Shown: positions 8,328 through 16,412 of the stretch, one piece after another
How the letters are laid out: the number at the start of each line of letters is the position of its first letter
How positions within the stretch are numbered: position 1 is the first letter of the stretch
Assembly (NCBI RefSeq): GCF_900129555.1
Contig: NZ_FQWC01000003.1
Coordinates: 496,001 to 560,000, forward strand
Length of the DNA stretch: 64,000 nucleotides
Source: Flavobacterium defluvii
Lineage (GTDB): Bacteria > Bacteroidota > Bacteroidia > Flavobacteriales > Flavobacteriaceae
Direction: 5' to 3'
The notes under the pieces: generated by a model
The model's database searches: none
Seen by the model: the letters and a program-made list of their open reading frames with translations, nothing else
Told to the model about the DNA's origin: nothing
Translations under genes and position numbers: made by a program

Positions 8328-8816
8328 ATGGATTTAAAAGAAATTCAAAACCTAATCAAATTTGTAGCAAATTCGGGAGTTGCAGAAGTGAAGTTAGAAA
8401 TGGATGATGTAAAAATCACTATCAGAACCACTTTAGAAACAAATGTAACAGAAGCTACTTACGTACAGCAGTTACCTGCTCAGGCTGCATTGCCACAGGC
8501 TACACCACAAGTTACAGCTCCTGTAGTTGTAAATGTACCTGCTGAAACTCAAGCTCCTGCTGCTGACAATTCTAAATATGTTACTATAAAATCTCCAATC
8601 ATTGGAACATTCTATAGAAAACCATCTCCAGACAAACCAGTTTTTACAGAAGTAGGAAGCACAGTATCTAAAGGAGATGTTCTTTGCGTAATTGAAGCAA
8701 TGAAATTATTCAACGAAATCGAATCAGAAGTTTCAGGTAAAATTGTAAAAATTCTTGTTGACGATATGTCTCCAGTTGAATTTGATCAGCCTTTATTCTT
8801 AGTAGATCCATCATAA
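8328..8816 (+). CDS. accB: Acetyl-CoA carboxylase biotin carboxyl carrier protein
   Basis: Protein of 162 residues carrying biotin between biotin carboxylase and carboxyltransferase. The N-terminal third is a helical/beta interaction domain, followed by an Ala/Pro/Gln-rich linker (about residues 48-80) and a biotinyl domain with the EAMKLFNEIES motif, in which K126 is the biotinylation site. Length and layout are standard. It precedes accC and follows fabH. Confidence 0.97.
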   Translation: MDLKEIQNLIKFVANSGVAEVKLEMDDVKITIRTTLETNVTEATYVQQLPAQAALPQATPQVTAPVVVNVPAETQAPAADNSKYVTIKSPIIGTFYRKPSPDKPVFTEVGSTVSKGDVLCVIEAMKLFNEIESEVSGKIVKILVDDMSPVEFDQPLFLVDPS

Positions 8817-8819
8817 ATA

Positions 8820-8920
8820 AATTTAGATTTTAGATTTTAGATTTTAGAATGGTTCGAAAGAAAATTTTTTAATCATCTAAAATTATCTAATTATCAAATT
8901 GTCTAATTATCTAATTAAAA
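8820..8920 (+). repeat. TTTTAGA tract and ATTATCTAA repeats between accB and accC
   Basis: Three head-to-tail copies of TTTAGAT (about 8823-8848) followed by degenerate TCTAAAATTATCTAATTA units on the opposite sense, so the RNA can fold back. The same TTTAGATT words recur at 32420, 51270, 54798 and 55180. Confidence 0.7.
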
Positions 8921-8924
8921 TAAG

Positions 8925-10274
8925 ATGTTTAAAAAAATATTAATTGCGAATAGAGGAGAAATTGCACTACGTGTAATTCGTACATGTAAGGAAATGGGAA
9001 TTAAAACTGTTGCAGTTTACTCTACAGCCGACGCAGAAAGTTTACACGTTAAATTTGCTGACGAAGCGGTTTGTATTGGCCCTCCTCCAAGTAACTTATC
9101 GTATTTGAAAATGTCAAATATTATTGCAGCTGCAGAAATTACAAATGCAGATGCAATTCATCCAGGTTATGGATTTCTTTCTGAGAATGCTAAATTCTCA
9201 AAAATCTGCCAGGAGCACGGAATTAAATTTATCGGTGCAGCTCCGGAAATGATCGACCGAATGGGAGATAAAGCTACTGCAAAAGAAACAATGAAAGCTG
9301 CAGGAGTTCCTTGTGTACCAGGTTCAGACGGTTTATTAGAATCATACGAACATGCAAAAAAAGTAGCTAAGGAAATTGGCTACCCAGTAATGATGAAAGC
9401 TACTGCTGGTGGTGGTGGAAAAGGAATGCGTGCCATCTGGAAAGAAGAAGATCTTTTGAAAGCTTGGGAAAGCGCGCGTCAGGAAGCTGCTGCCGCTTTT
9501 GGAAATGACGGAATGTACATGGAAAAACTTATCGAAGAGCCACGTCATATCGAAATTCAGGTTGTTGGAGATTCTTACGGAAAGGCGTGTCACCTTTCTG
9601 AAAGAGATTGTTCTGTACAACGTCGTCACCAAAAACTTACTGAAGAAACACCTTCACCTTTCATGACTGACGAATTACGTACAAGAATGGGAGAAGCTGC
9701 TGTAAAAGCTGCTGAATTCATTAAATACGAAGGAGCAGGAACTGTAGAATTTCTTGTGGATAAACACAGAAATTTCTATTTCATGGAAATGAATACACGT
9801 ATTCAGGTTGAGCACCCAATTACGGAACAGGTAATTGATTACGATTTAATTCGTGAGCAAATTATGGTTGCTGCCGGAATTCCAATTTCTGGAAAAAACT
9901 ATTTACCAGAATTACATGCGATTGAAGTTCGTATTAATGCCGAGGATCCTTATAACGATTTTCGTCCTTCACCAGGAAGAATTACTACGCTTCATATGCC
10001 AGGAGGACACGGAGTTCGTTTAGATACTCACGTTTACTCAGGATACAGCATTCCGCCAAATTACGATTCTATGATTGCTAAGTTAATTACAACTGCACAA
10101 TCTCGTGAAGAAGCTATCAGCAAAATGCGTAGAGCTCTTGACGAATTTGTAATTGAAGGTGTGAAAACTACAATCCCTTTCCACAGACAATTAATGGATG
10201 ATCCAAAATACATTGCAGGAGATTATACAACTGCATTTATGGATACTTTCAAAATGAAACCTATTGAGGAATAA
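8925..10274 (+). CDS. accC: Acetyl-CoA carboxylase, biotin carboxylase subunit
   Basis: Protein of 449 residues, the standard size, carboxylating biotin on AccB with ATP and bicarbonate. Seen: N-terminal [31 protein letters not shown], glycine-rich ATP-grasp loop [10 protein letters not shown], and the active-site block [15 protein letters not shown]. The gene ends in a strong terminator. Together with FabH and AccB it makes the committed step of fatty-acid synthesis; the carboxyltransferase subunits are not in the window. Confidence 0.98.
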   Translation: MFKKILIANRGEIALRVIRTCKEMGIKTVAVYSTADAESLHVKFADEAVCIGPPPSNLSYLKMSNIIAAAEITNADAIHPGYGFLSENAKFSKICQEHGIKFIGAAPEMIDRMGDKATAKETMKAAGVPCVPGSDGLLESYEHAKKVAKEIGYPVMMKATAGGGGKGMRAIWKEEDLLKAWESARQEAAAAFGNDGMYMEKLIEEPRHIEIQVVGDSYGKACHLSERDCSVQRRHQKLTEETPSPFMTDELRTRMGEAAVKAAEFIKYEGAGTVEFLVDKHRNFYFMEMNTRIQVEHPITEQVIDYDLIREQIMVAAGIPISGKNYLPELHAIEVRINAEDPYNDFRPSPGRITTLHMPGGHGVRLDTHVYSGYSIPPNYDSMIAKLITTAQSREEAISKMRRALDEFVIEGVKTTIPFHRQLMDDPKYIAGDYTTAFMDTFKMKPIEE

Positions 10275-10282
10275 TAAATACT

Positions 10283-10311
10283 AAAGCTGTCGATTTTTCG
10301 ACAGCTTTTCT
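10283..10311 (+). terminator. Terminator after accC
   Basis: Perfect 11-bp stem AAAGCTGTCGA (10283-10293) / TCGACAGCTTT (10298-10308) with a TTTT loop. Confidence 0.9.
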
Positions 10312-10325
10312 TATATCCAAATTTT

Positions 10326-10365
10326 AAACCCGACATGTTTTTAAAACCTGTCGGGTTTTTGTTTT
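10326..10365. repeat. CCCGACAGG palindrome, copy 1
   Basis: AAACCCGACA (10326-10335) pairs with TGTCGGGTTT (10349-10358), followed by a T-run. The same palindrome recurs at 36356-36386 with perfect 14-bp arms. It may act as a second terminator, but its recurrence beside the same composite element marks it as part of a dispersed repeat. Confidence 0.85.
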
Positions 10366-10373
10366 ATATTAAA

Positions 10374-10470
10374 CCGGATTAATATCCGGCCCTACAATAT
10401 ATAGTTCGAGCCGGCTCTTCAAAGTTGTGAAGGAACATATTATATAAAGTTGGACTTCAGTCCAGTTTAA
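10374..10470 (-). repeat. Composite dispersed repeat of about 100 bp, copy 1
   Basis: The block runs from a CCGGATTAATATCCGG-type palindrome through CCTACAATAT, TCGAGCCGG and GAAGGAAC to TTGGACTTCAGTCCAG. It aligns along its length with the reverse complement of 36409-36512, including the CTACAATAT, TCGAGCCG and GAAGGAAC words and the terminal GGACTTCAGTCC palindrome. It therefore lies in the opposite orientation to copy 2. No coding capacity. Confidence 0.8.
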
Positions 10471-10497
10471 ATGAATATCATTTATCTAAAACAGCTA

Positions 10498-10551
10498 GTA
10501 TACACAATAATTGTATACTTTTTACACACTTATTCTACAAAGTATACACTT
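10498..10551. promoter_or_regulatory. GTATAC repeat cluster, candidate activator binding sites
   Basis: GTATAC occurs at 10498-10503, 10513-10518 and 10542-10547. The first two form an inverted pair (AGTATACACA...TTGTATACTT) and the third sits in AAGTATACACTT. They lie about 90-140 bp upstream of the sigma-54-like site at 10637, a typical position for an NtrC-family enhancer. The assignment to the activator at 12442 is inference. Confidence 0.45.
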
Positions 10552-10636
10552 TTTTACTCTTTTTGATTTTTGGCACATTTTAAGTAATCCCTTTAAAAAT
10601 AAGGGATTAATGGGTTTGTAGGTTAATATTTGTTTT

Positions 10637-10656
10637 TCGGCACAATAGTTTCTTTA
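10637..10656 (+). promoter_or_regulatory. Possible imperfect sigma-54 promoter for the PepSY-like array
   Basis: TTCGGCACAATAGTTTCTTT resembles TTGGCAC-N5-TTGCT: GG and CAC of the -24 element are present and the spacing is right, but the -12 GC reads TC. A second TTGGCAC half-site lies at 10570-10576 with AAGTA at the -12 position. A TA-N3-TTTG near-match (TAATATTTG, ending at 10632) offers a vegetative alternative. Leader would be about 30-50 nt. Confidence 0.3.
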
Positions 10657-10700
10657 TCTAAAGTGTAAAACAAACTATTAACTATTAATATATACTCATT

Positions 10701-10997
10701 ATGAAAAATTTATTCTTATCAGCCGCAATTGTTTTAGGAGGTTTAACATCATTTGCTTCAACTTCGCCAATAACAAATCCTATTGTAAAAGTTGTTTCTG
10801 TAGCAGATGATTACGTTGAAATTAAATTAGAAGAATTACCAGCTCCAATTACTGAGGCTTTAAAAAAAGCTTATCCTGACGCAGTAATTACTAAAGCTTA
10901 CAAAAATGAAAAGTCAGAATATAAATTAGACGTTACTGTTGGCGACAAAGTAGGAAATCTTTATGCTAACGCTGACGGAACATGGATCAAAAAATAA
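10701..10997 (+). CDS. PepSY-like small exported protein, paralogue 1
   Basis: Protein of 98 residues: signal peptide (MKNLFLSAAIVLGGLTSFAS, residues 1-20) and a mature domain of the PepSY_like/DUF2874 type (formerly beta-lactamase-inhibitor-like). Conserved landmarks across the array are a DDY/EI acidic start, LPAPITEALKKAYPDA, KAYKNEKSEYKLDV, and a terminal ADGTWIKK. Periplasmic location is predicted. First of five tandem paralogues spaced 15-70 bp apart, almost certainly one operon. The signal-peptide DNA is nearly identical to that of paralogue 2 (three differences in about 70 bases) although the mature parts differ. Biochemical role unknown. Confidence 0.88.
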   Translation: MKNLFLSAAIVLGGLTSFASTSPITNPIVKVVSVADDYVEIKLEELPAPITEALKKAYPDAVITKAYKNEKSEYKLDVTVGDKVGNLYANADGTWIKK

Positions 10998-11067
10998 TCT
11001 TGAGTTCCCGTGAAAATTCAAATCAAGAATACCAAGATTAAATTACAAATATTAAAAAATAATTATC

Positions 11068-11367
11068 ATGAAAAATTTATTTTTATCAGCCGCAATCGTT
11101 TTGGGAGGTTTAACATCATTTGCTTCAACTTCGCCAACAATCTCAAATACAATCGTAAAAGCAGTATCATTTCAAGATGATTATACTGAAATTAATGTGA
11201 CAGAAGTTCCGGCAGCGGTAACTGATGCACTTAAAAAAGCATATCCAGACGCAGTTTTAAACAAAGCATACAAAAACAGTGCTTCTCAATATAAATTAGA
11301 AATCACTGTTGGAGACAAAGTAGGTGCTCTTTATGCTAATGCAGACGGATCCTGGATCAAAAAGTAA
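11068..11367 (+). CDS. PepSY-like small exported protein, paralogue 2
   Basis: Protein of 99 residues with the same signal peptide as paralogue 1 and the closest mature domain to it (VPAAVTDALKKAYPDA, KAYKNSASQYKLEITVGDKV, ADGSWIKK). The pair looks like the most recent duplication, or has been homogenised by gene conversion at its 5' end. The 70-bp spacer before it is the longest in the array and has AT-rich filler (AAATTAC, AAATATT) but no recognisable promoter. Confidence 0.88.
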   Translation: MKNLFLSAAIVLGGLTSFASTSPTISNTIVKAVSFQDDYTEINVTEVPAAVTDALKKAYPDAVLNKAYKNSASQYKLEITVGDKVGALYANADGSWIKK

Positions 11368-11396
11368 ATAAAAACTAATCCTAAAGACTATATATT

Positions 11397-11684
11397 ATGA
11401 AAAAGCTAATCCTATCGACAGCTATTCTTTTAGGAAGTTTGTCAATACATGCAGAAAATGTGAGCCTAACCAACTCAGTAAATTCAGTAAACTATCAGGA
11501 CGATTATAAAGAAGTCGATGCCGTTCCGGCCGCGATTAAAAAATCTCTGGATGAAGCTTATCCGGGTGTAAAACTGGATAAAGCGTATGTGAATTCAAAA
11601 AAAGAATATAAAATTGAAATCACAGTTAGAGGTGAAAAATCGATTGTTTATACTGATGCTACAGGAAACATTCTAAAAAAATAA
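11397..11684 (+). CDS. PepSY-like small exported protein, paralogue 3
   Basis: Protein of 95 residues: signal peptide MKKLILSTAILLGSLSIHA and one PepSY-like domain (DDYKEVDAVPAAIKKSLDEAYPGVKLDKAYVNSK.. and a terminal DATGNILKK). It is the shortest member, missing two residues before the VPAA motif. The glycine turn reads VRGEKS instead of VGDKV. Starts 29 bp after paralogue 2. The same exported-domain role is expected but not known. Confidence 0.86.
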   Translation: MKKLILSTAILLGSLSIHAENVSLTNSVNSVNYQDDYKEVDAVPAAIKKSLDEAYPGVKLDKAYVNSKKEYKIEITVRGEKSIVYTDATGNILKK

Positions 11685-11703
11685 CTATAAAATCTTAAGC
11701 ATT

Positions 11704-12000
11704 ATGAAAAAGTTAATCTTATCAGCAGCGATTATTTTGGGCGGACTGTCAATTCAGGCAGCAGTTCCATCACAATCAAATTCAGTAATTAAATCAGTAA
11801 ACATTCAGGATGAATATACTGAAGTTGCTGTAGATGCCGTACCGGCAGGAGTAAAATCAACAGTTGAAAAATCATTTGTAGGTTCTAAACTGGAAAAAGC
11901 ATGGAAAAATGCTAAAGACGAGTACAAACTTGAAATTTCAAAAGAAGGTAAAAAATATACTTTTTTTACTGATGCTTCGGGAAATATCATTAAAAAATAA
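11704..12000 (+). CDS. PepSY-like small exported protein, paralogue 4
   Basis: Protein of 98 residues with signal peptide MKKLILSAAIILGGLSIQA. The most divergent copy: the AYP tripeptide of the other members is replaced by SFV (VEKSFVGSKLEKAWKNAK) and the strand after it is lysine-rich (SKEGKKYTFF). It retains EYKLEI and the terminal DASGNIIKK. Starts 19 bp after paralogue 3. Divergence at the central helix suggests a different partner or a relaxed constraint. Confidence 0.86.
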   Translation: MKKLILSAAIILGGLSIQAAVPSQSNSVIKSVNIQDEYTEVAVDAVPAGVKSTVEKSFVGSKLEKAWKNAKDEYKLEISKEGKKYTFFTDASGNIIKK

Positions 12001-12015
12001 TTAAATCAGAGCAAT

Positions 12016-12312
12016 ATGAAAAAGTTAGCCATATCAGCAGCTATTCTTTTAGGATGCTTATCAATTCCTGCAATTGCGGAGATAACGCCAAATAAAGTAA
12101 ATACAACAGTTTCTGCACAGTCAGAATATACTGAAATTAGCACAGATGTTGTTCCGGCAGCTGTAAAGACTGCTCTGCAAACAGCTTATCCAAATGCCAA
12201 ACTGGTAAAAGCTTATGTTAATGATAAAAAAGAATACAAACTTGATATAGCAGTTGGTGACCAAAAGGCTACTGTGTATTCAGATGTCAATGGCAACTGG
12301 TTAAAGATATAA
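12016..12312 (+). CDS. PepSY-like small exported protein, paralogue 5
   Basis: Protein of 98 residues with signal peptide MKKLAISAAILLGCLSIPAIA. The cysteine in LLGCLS could be read as a lipobox, but the following residues do not favour it. The mature domain keeps VPAAVKTALQTAYPNAKLVKAY, EYKLDIAVGDQ and ends DVNGNWLKI rather than the usual KK. Starts 15 bp after paralogue 4 and is followed by the operon terminator. The array lies immediately upstream of a sigma-54 activator gene. Confidence 0.86.
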   Translation: MKKLAISAAILLGCLSIPAIAEITPNKVNTTVSAQSEYTEISTDVVPAAVKTALQTAYPNAKLVKAYVNDKKEYKLDIAVGDQKATVYSDVNGNWLKI

Positions 12313-12342
12313 TTAGGTGAAATTAGATTTATGTTTTTGGTG

Positions 12343-12376
12343 AAAAAGAGATTGCGCTATGCAATCTCTTTTTTTT
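12343..12376 (+). terminator. Terminator of the PepSY-like array
   Basis: Perfect 13-bp stem AAAAAGAGATTGC (12343-12355) / GCAATCTCTTTTT (12361-12373) with a 5-nt loop and a long T-run. It insulates the array from the response-regulator gene. Confidence 0.92.
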
Positions 12377-12441
12377 TCGCATAATTTTAAGAAATTATAA
12401 CTTTAATAGTATTATTTTAGCAAAAAAGTCCCTTAGAGCAA

Positions 12442-13794
12442 ATGCCAAAGATATTAGTTATAGAAGATGATATTTCGTTTTGTAAGTTATTAGAAAAATT
12501 TTTAATAAAAAACCAATACGAAGTAAGCGTCGCATTTTCGGCTTCAGAAGCCAGATCTGCAATCAAAAATGAATCTTTCGATTTGATTTTGACAGATCTT
12601 CGTCTGCCTGATTCTGACGGAATTGTATTAATGTCTGAAATCAAAAATGCACATCCTGAAATTCCTGTAATTTTAATGACCGGATATTCGGACGTAAATA
12701 CCGCTGTAAAGGCAATCAAAAACGGTGCGGCCGATTATATATCTAAGCCTTTTAATCCAGATGAGGTTTTATTAGTTATTACAAATGCACTGAAAACTTC
12801 GCAAATTGAAGAAGAACACGAAGCTCCAGTCAAACAAAAAAAGTCAGTAAAGAAAACTGCTTCGACAGAAAATGAATTCGTAAAAGGAATTTCTGTTGCT
12901 TCAAAAAAACTTTTAGATCACATTCAATTGGTGAGTCCAACCGATATGTCTGTTTTGATTATCGGCGAAAGCGGAACCGGAAAAGAAATTATTGCCAAAA
13001 GTATTCATCAGCAAAGTCAGAGAAAAAACAACAACTTTATTGCTGTCGACTGCGGGGCAATCCCAAAAGAATTGGCAGCAAGTGAATTCTTCGGACATTT
13101 AAAAGGATCTTTTACCGGAGCAATAAGCGACAAAATGGGTTATTTTGAAGCGGCAAACGGTGGAACACTTTTCCTGGATGAAATTGGAAATCTTTCTTAT
13201 GAAAACCAAATTCAGCTATTGCGTGCGCTTCAGGAAAGAAAAATAAAACCTGTTGGCAGCAATAAAGAAATAAACGTCGATATACGTATTATTACTGCTA
13301 CAAACGAAGATTTGCGCGAGGCAGTAAAAAACGGCGATTTTAGAGAAGATTTATACCATAGAATCAACGAATTCTCGATTCTGTCTCCATCTTTAAAAGA
13401 CCGAGACGAAGATTTAATGGTTTTTGCTGATTATTTCCTCGAAAAAGCCAATCAGCAGTTAAATAAGGATGTAATAGGATTTTCTCCCGAAGTAGTTTCT
13501 ATTTTTCAGAATTACAGCTGGCCGGGAAATTTACGTGAATTGCAAAACTGCGTAAAACGTGCTACACTTTTAACGCAGGGTGATTTTATTGAAAGTGATG
13601 TTTTGCCAATCGAATTTTTTCAATCTCAAAAACAAGCAGGATTCAGCGGAAGCTTTTCATTATCAGACAATGAAAAAGAAGCTATTATTCAGGCTCTAAA
13701 CAGAACTCAGAATAATAAATCGGAAGCGGCTAAATTGCTTAAAATTACCAGAAAAACGCTTTATAATAAATTAAAGCAATACAATATCGATTAA
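12442..13794 (+). CDS. NtrC-family sigma-54-dependent response regulator
   Basis: Protein of 450 residues in three domains. Residues 4-115: receiver with phosphoacceptor D52 (LILTDLRLPDSDG) and the conserved K in SKPF. Residues 145-380: AAA+ domain with Walker A GESGTGKE (176-182), the sigma-54-contact loop GSFTGA (222-227) and Walker B GGTLFLDEIG. Residues 405-450: Fis-type helix-turn-helix (NKSEAAKLLKITRKTLYNKL). The contact loop has Ser where GAFTGA is most common; the GSFTGA form exists in active activators. It should remodel RpoN-polymerase (rpoN is at 36610). Its stop codon overlaps that of the convergent hybrid kinase by 4 bp. The likely target is the array just upstream. Confidence 0.93.
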   Translation: MPKILVIEDDISFCKLLEKFLIKNQYEVSVAFSASEARSAIKNESFDLILTDLRLPDSDGIVLMSEIKNAHPEIPVILMTGYSDVNTAVKAIKNGAADYISKPFNPDEVLLVITNALKTSQIEEEHEAPVKQKKSVKKTASTENEFVKGISVASKKLLDHIQLVSPTDMSVLIIGESGTGKEIIAKSIHQQSQRKNNNFIAVDCGAIPKELAASEFFGHLKGSFTGAISDKMGYFEAANGGTLFLDEIGNLSYENQIQLLRALQERKIKPVGSNKEINVDIRIITATNEDLREAVKNGDFREDLYHRINEFSILSPSLKDRDEDLMVFADYFLEKANQQLNKDVIGFSPEVVSIFQNYSWPGNLRELQNCVKRATLLTQGDFIESDVLPIEFFQSQKQAGFSGSFSLSDNEKEAIIQALNRTQNNKSEAAKLLKITRKTLYNKLKQYNID

Positions 13795-16232
13795 ACGATT
13801 TCTTGTTCTAAAGCTGTAAAAAGTTTATTTGTTTTTGCTTTAAGCGCTTCATAAATATCTTTCAAGTCGGTAATTTCAAGATTATTTTGTTCCAGTGTTT
13901 TTAATATAGTGCCAATATCCCGCGCTTCAATTTGTCTAAACATAGGAGCAATGCGATGTGCAATAGAATTTATCTCTGGAATATTTTCTTCGTTAATTGC
14001 ATTTTCCAGCAATTCTAAATTCTCATTGCTGCTTATTATAAAAGCTTTCAATACATCGTTTAAAGCATTTTGATCATTTCCTAAAAACTCTTTTAAAGTT
14101 TCTAAAGTATACAATTGAGATGAAGAAACTTCTTCAGTTTCATTCATTTCAATTTGCGGAATTGTATCATTATCCAAAATATGCTGAATGGTTTCCAGTA
14201 ATATTTTTGGGGAATAAGGTTTGCTTACTACTGTTGTAAAACCAACTTCGGTATAAACAGCTGCATCTAAATCTGTTCTTCCGGTTAAAGCAATAACAGG
14301 CTGATTTTTATAAATACCTTTTTTAGAATTTCGAAGATTTTTCAAAAACATAAAACCGTCCATTTCGGGCATTTGAATATCAGTAATTACAAAATCAAAA
14401 TGAGTATTCTGAATAGCTTCTAATGCTTTTACTGCGCTGGTAAAAGATAAAACCTGATGCTGTTCCTGTCGCAAAACTCCGGTAGTTAAATTCAGCAGAT
14501 TAATATCATCATCAATAACGATAAAAGTCTGCTTTTTGGTATTTCTTGCAATATTTCGTTTTATTTCTTCAACCGTAATTTCGCTGTGATCAAAAACCAA
14601 AGGAATTTTAATTTCGAATGTGCTTCCTTTTCCTAAAGTACTTTCGAGATTAATTCTGCCGCCCATAAACGAAATTATCTTTTGACAAATCGAAAGGCCT
14701 AAACCAGTTCCGCCATATTTCTTTTCGATATTTTCATTAGCCTGTGCAAACTCTTCAAATACTAATTTTTGATTTGCTTTTTCAATTCCAATTCCGGTGT
14801 CTTCAATCGTAATAATAAAAAAGTTTTCATTTTCAGTAACATACGAACTGATTTTGATGTGCCCTTCTTCGGTAAATTTATAAGCATTACCAATAATGTT
14901 TGTCAAAATTTGTTTCAGTCGAAACGGGTCAGCAACGATTCTCGTATTTAGTTTTTCATCAACATTAATAATTAAATTAATGTTTTTTTGTTTATAAACG
15001 GTTTGAATATTTTTGGCAGTATCTTCAATAAGTTCCGGAAGATAAAAAGGAACTTTTTCAATTGTAATTTTTCCGGCTTCAATTCGCGAAAAATCAAGTA
15101 AATCCTGAACAAGCTGCGTAATATATTCGGATGAATTTTTAATATTTTTTACAAAATAAGACTGCTTTGTATTGATGTCTGAATTTCCTAAAAGTTCAGA
15201 ATAACCCACAATAGTACTCAATGGCGTTTTTAAATCGTGGCTTACCGTTGAGATTAACTGTTCGCGGCTTTTTAGTAAATTCTTGGTTTTGAAATTCGCG
15301 ATTTCGAGTTGTTTTTTATACAACTGTGATTTCGAATAATCACTCACAATTAAAATCGAAAAAAAGATCGTCAATATTAAACCCGTAATGGCCGAAGCTG
15401 TTACAATTTCGTTGACTTTTTTAAGCGATTTTTCTTTTAATGAATTGTTTTTTATCGAATTGATGATAATTTCCCTTTCGATAATTCGAAGTACTTTTCG
15501 AAGCTGTTCCGAAATGGCAATTTCATTTTTCAGCAGTTTATTTTCTTCAAAATTCAGCGTTTCTTTTTTCTTTTCGGCTTTTTCTTTTACGTTGCTAAGC
15601 AGTTTTTTAGAATTGGCCAAAATCGAATCAGATGCTTTTTTGCTCAAAGTGTTTGTGCTGTCATCCGGAATGTTTGAATTTAAATAATCAACATATTTCT
15701 GCAGTACATTTCGCTGATAACTTCCCAGTTCATTGGGATTTTTGGTAAAATCCTGAAGTTCCAGTTTTCGAAGATTAAATTCCATTTTGGTAATTTCGTC
15801 AATAGCGTTATTGACCGAAACTTCGTCTTCGGCTTTATTTTTTATGGTTTTTAATTGTCTGATGTTTTCTGTTTTTTCAGACAATAAATACGTTACACTG
15901 TCCAAAAGTGTTTTTTGATATTCAGTCGTAACGATTTGTTTTAAAGTGTCAATTCTGGCTCTAAGAGAATCCGTTTCGATAAGATAGCTTTTAAAATCGC
16001 TTTCAGAATTGGTCTGAATTGTTTTTCTTGCCAAACTTTCGGTCTTGTAAACATTCGAAAACAATTTACTTACACGAAGGATTTTTGTTTTTTCCTGAGC
16101 AATTTTATCTTCAAGTTTATTATAAACCACATTTTCAGAATATAAAAACCATCCCACAGTAACTACCAAAGCAAGCAATGCAACATAGCTGAATAAAACT
16201 TTAAGTGCTGTGTAACTTTTTTTGCTTTCCAT
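13791..16232 (-). CDS. Hybrid sensor histidine kinase with receiver and Hpt domains
   Basis: Protein of 813 residues. Order: transmembrane helix (about 10-31), a long helical extracytoplasmic sensor region (about 32-272), second transmembrane helix (about 275-297), HisKA box VSHDLKTPLSTIVGYSEL with the phosphoacceptor His, HATPase domain (N-box NIIGNAYKFTEEG, GTGLGLSICQKI), a receiver domain (DFVITDIQMPEMDGF), and a C-terminal Hpt domain with the candidate His in SIAHRIAPMFRQIE. This His-Asp-His relay needs a separate terminal Asp, which the convergent response regulator (D52) would supply. Convergent overlap of 4 bp makes the pair antisense at their ends. Ligand unknown. Confidence 0.93.
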   Translation of the reverse strand: MESKKSYTALKVLFSYVALLALVVTVGWFLYSENVVYNKLEDKIAQEKTKILRVSKLFSNVYKTESLARKTIQTNSESDFKSYLIETDSLRARIDTLKQIVTTEYQKTLLDSVTYLLSEKTENIRQLKTIKNKAEDEVSVNNAIDEITKMEFNLRKLELQDFTKNPNELGSYQRNVLQKYVDYLNSNIPDDSTNTLSKKASDSILANSKKLLSNVKEKAEKKKETLNFEENKLLKNEIAISEQLRKVLRIIEREIIINSIKNNSLKEKSLKKVNEIVTASAITGLILTIFFSILIVSDYSKSQLYKKQLEIANFKTKNLLKSREQLISTVSHDLKTPLSTIVGYSELLGNSDINTKQSYFVKNIKNSSEYITQLVQDLLDFSRIEAGKITIEKVPFYLPELIEDTAKNIQTVYKQKNINLIINVDEKLNTRIVADPFRLKQILTNIIGNAYKFTEEGHIKISSYVTENENFFIITIEDTGIGIEKANQKLVFEEFAQANENIEKKYGGTGLGLSICQKIISFMGGRINLESTLGKGSTFEIKIPLVFDHSEITVEEIKRNIARNTKKQTFIVIDDDINLLNLTTGVLRQEQHQVLSFTSAVKALEAIQNTHFDFVITDIQMPEMDGFMFLKNLRNSKKGIYKNQPVIALTGRTDLDAAVYTEVGFTTVVSKPYSPKILLETIQHILDNDTIPQIEMNETEEVSSSQLYTLETLKEFLGNDQNALNDVLKAFIISSNENLELLENAINEENIPEINSIAHRIAPMFRQIEARDIGTILKTLEQNNLEITDLKDIYEALKAKTNKLFTALEQEIV

Positions 16233-16358
16233 AGAGTTTGTTTGGGGTTGAGGAACTTTTCTGAATATTAGAATTTCTGCAATTTATTTAAAATTTCCAT
16301 TTAACAAAAGTAAATGCAAATCAAATATTTACATCATTCAAAGGTTTTAAAAATAAAA

Positions 16359-16391
16359 TAACCGCAGATTATATAAATAATACTGCGGTTA
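16359..16391 (-). terminator. Terminator after the S9 peptidase gene
   Basis: TAACCGCAG (16359-16367) pairs with CTGCGGTTA (16383-16391). On the minus strand it is followed by TTTTATTTTT, as expected for the gene ending at 16413. Confidence 0.75.
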
Positions 16392-16412
16392 AGGTTATTT
16401 TAATTTTATGAT

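Noticed and set aside
10471..10565. 31-codon frame running through the GTATAC sites
   Set aside because: It begins inside the end of the composite repeat region and has no supporting context.
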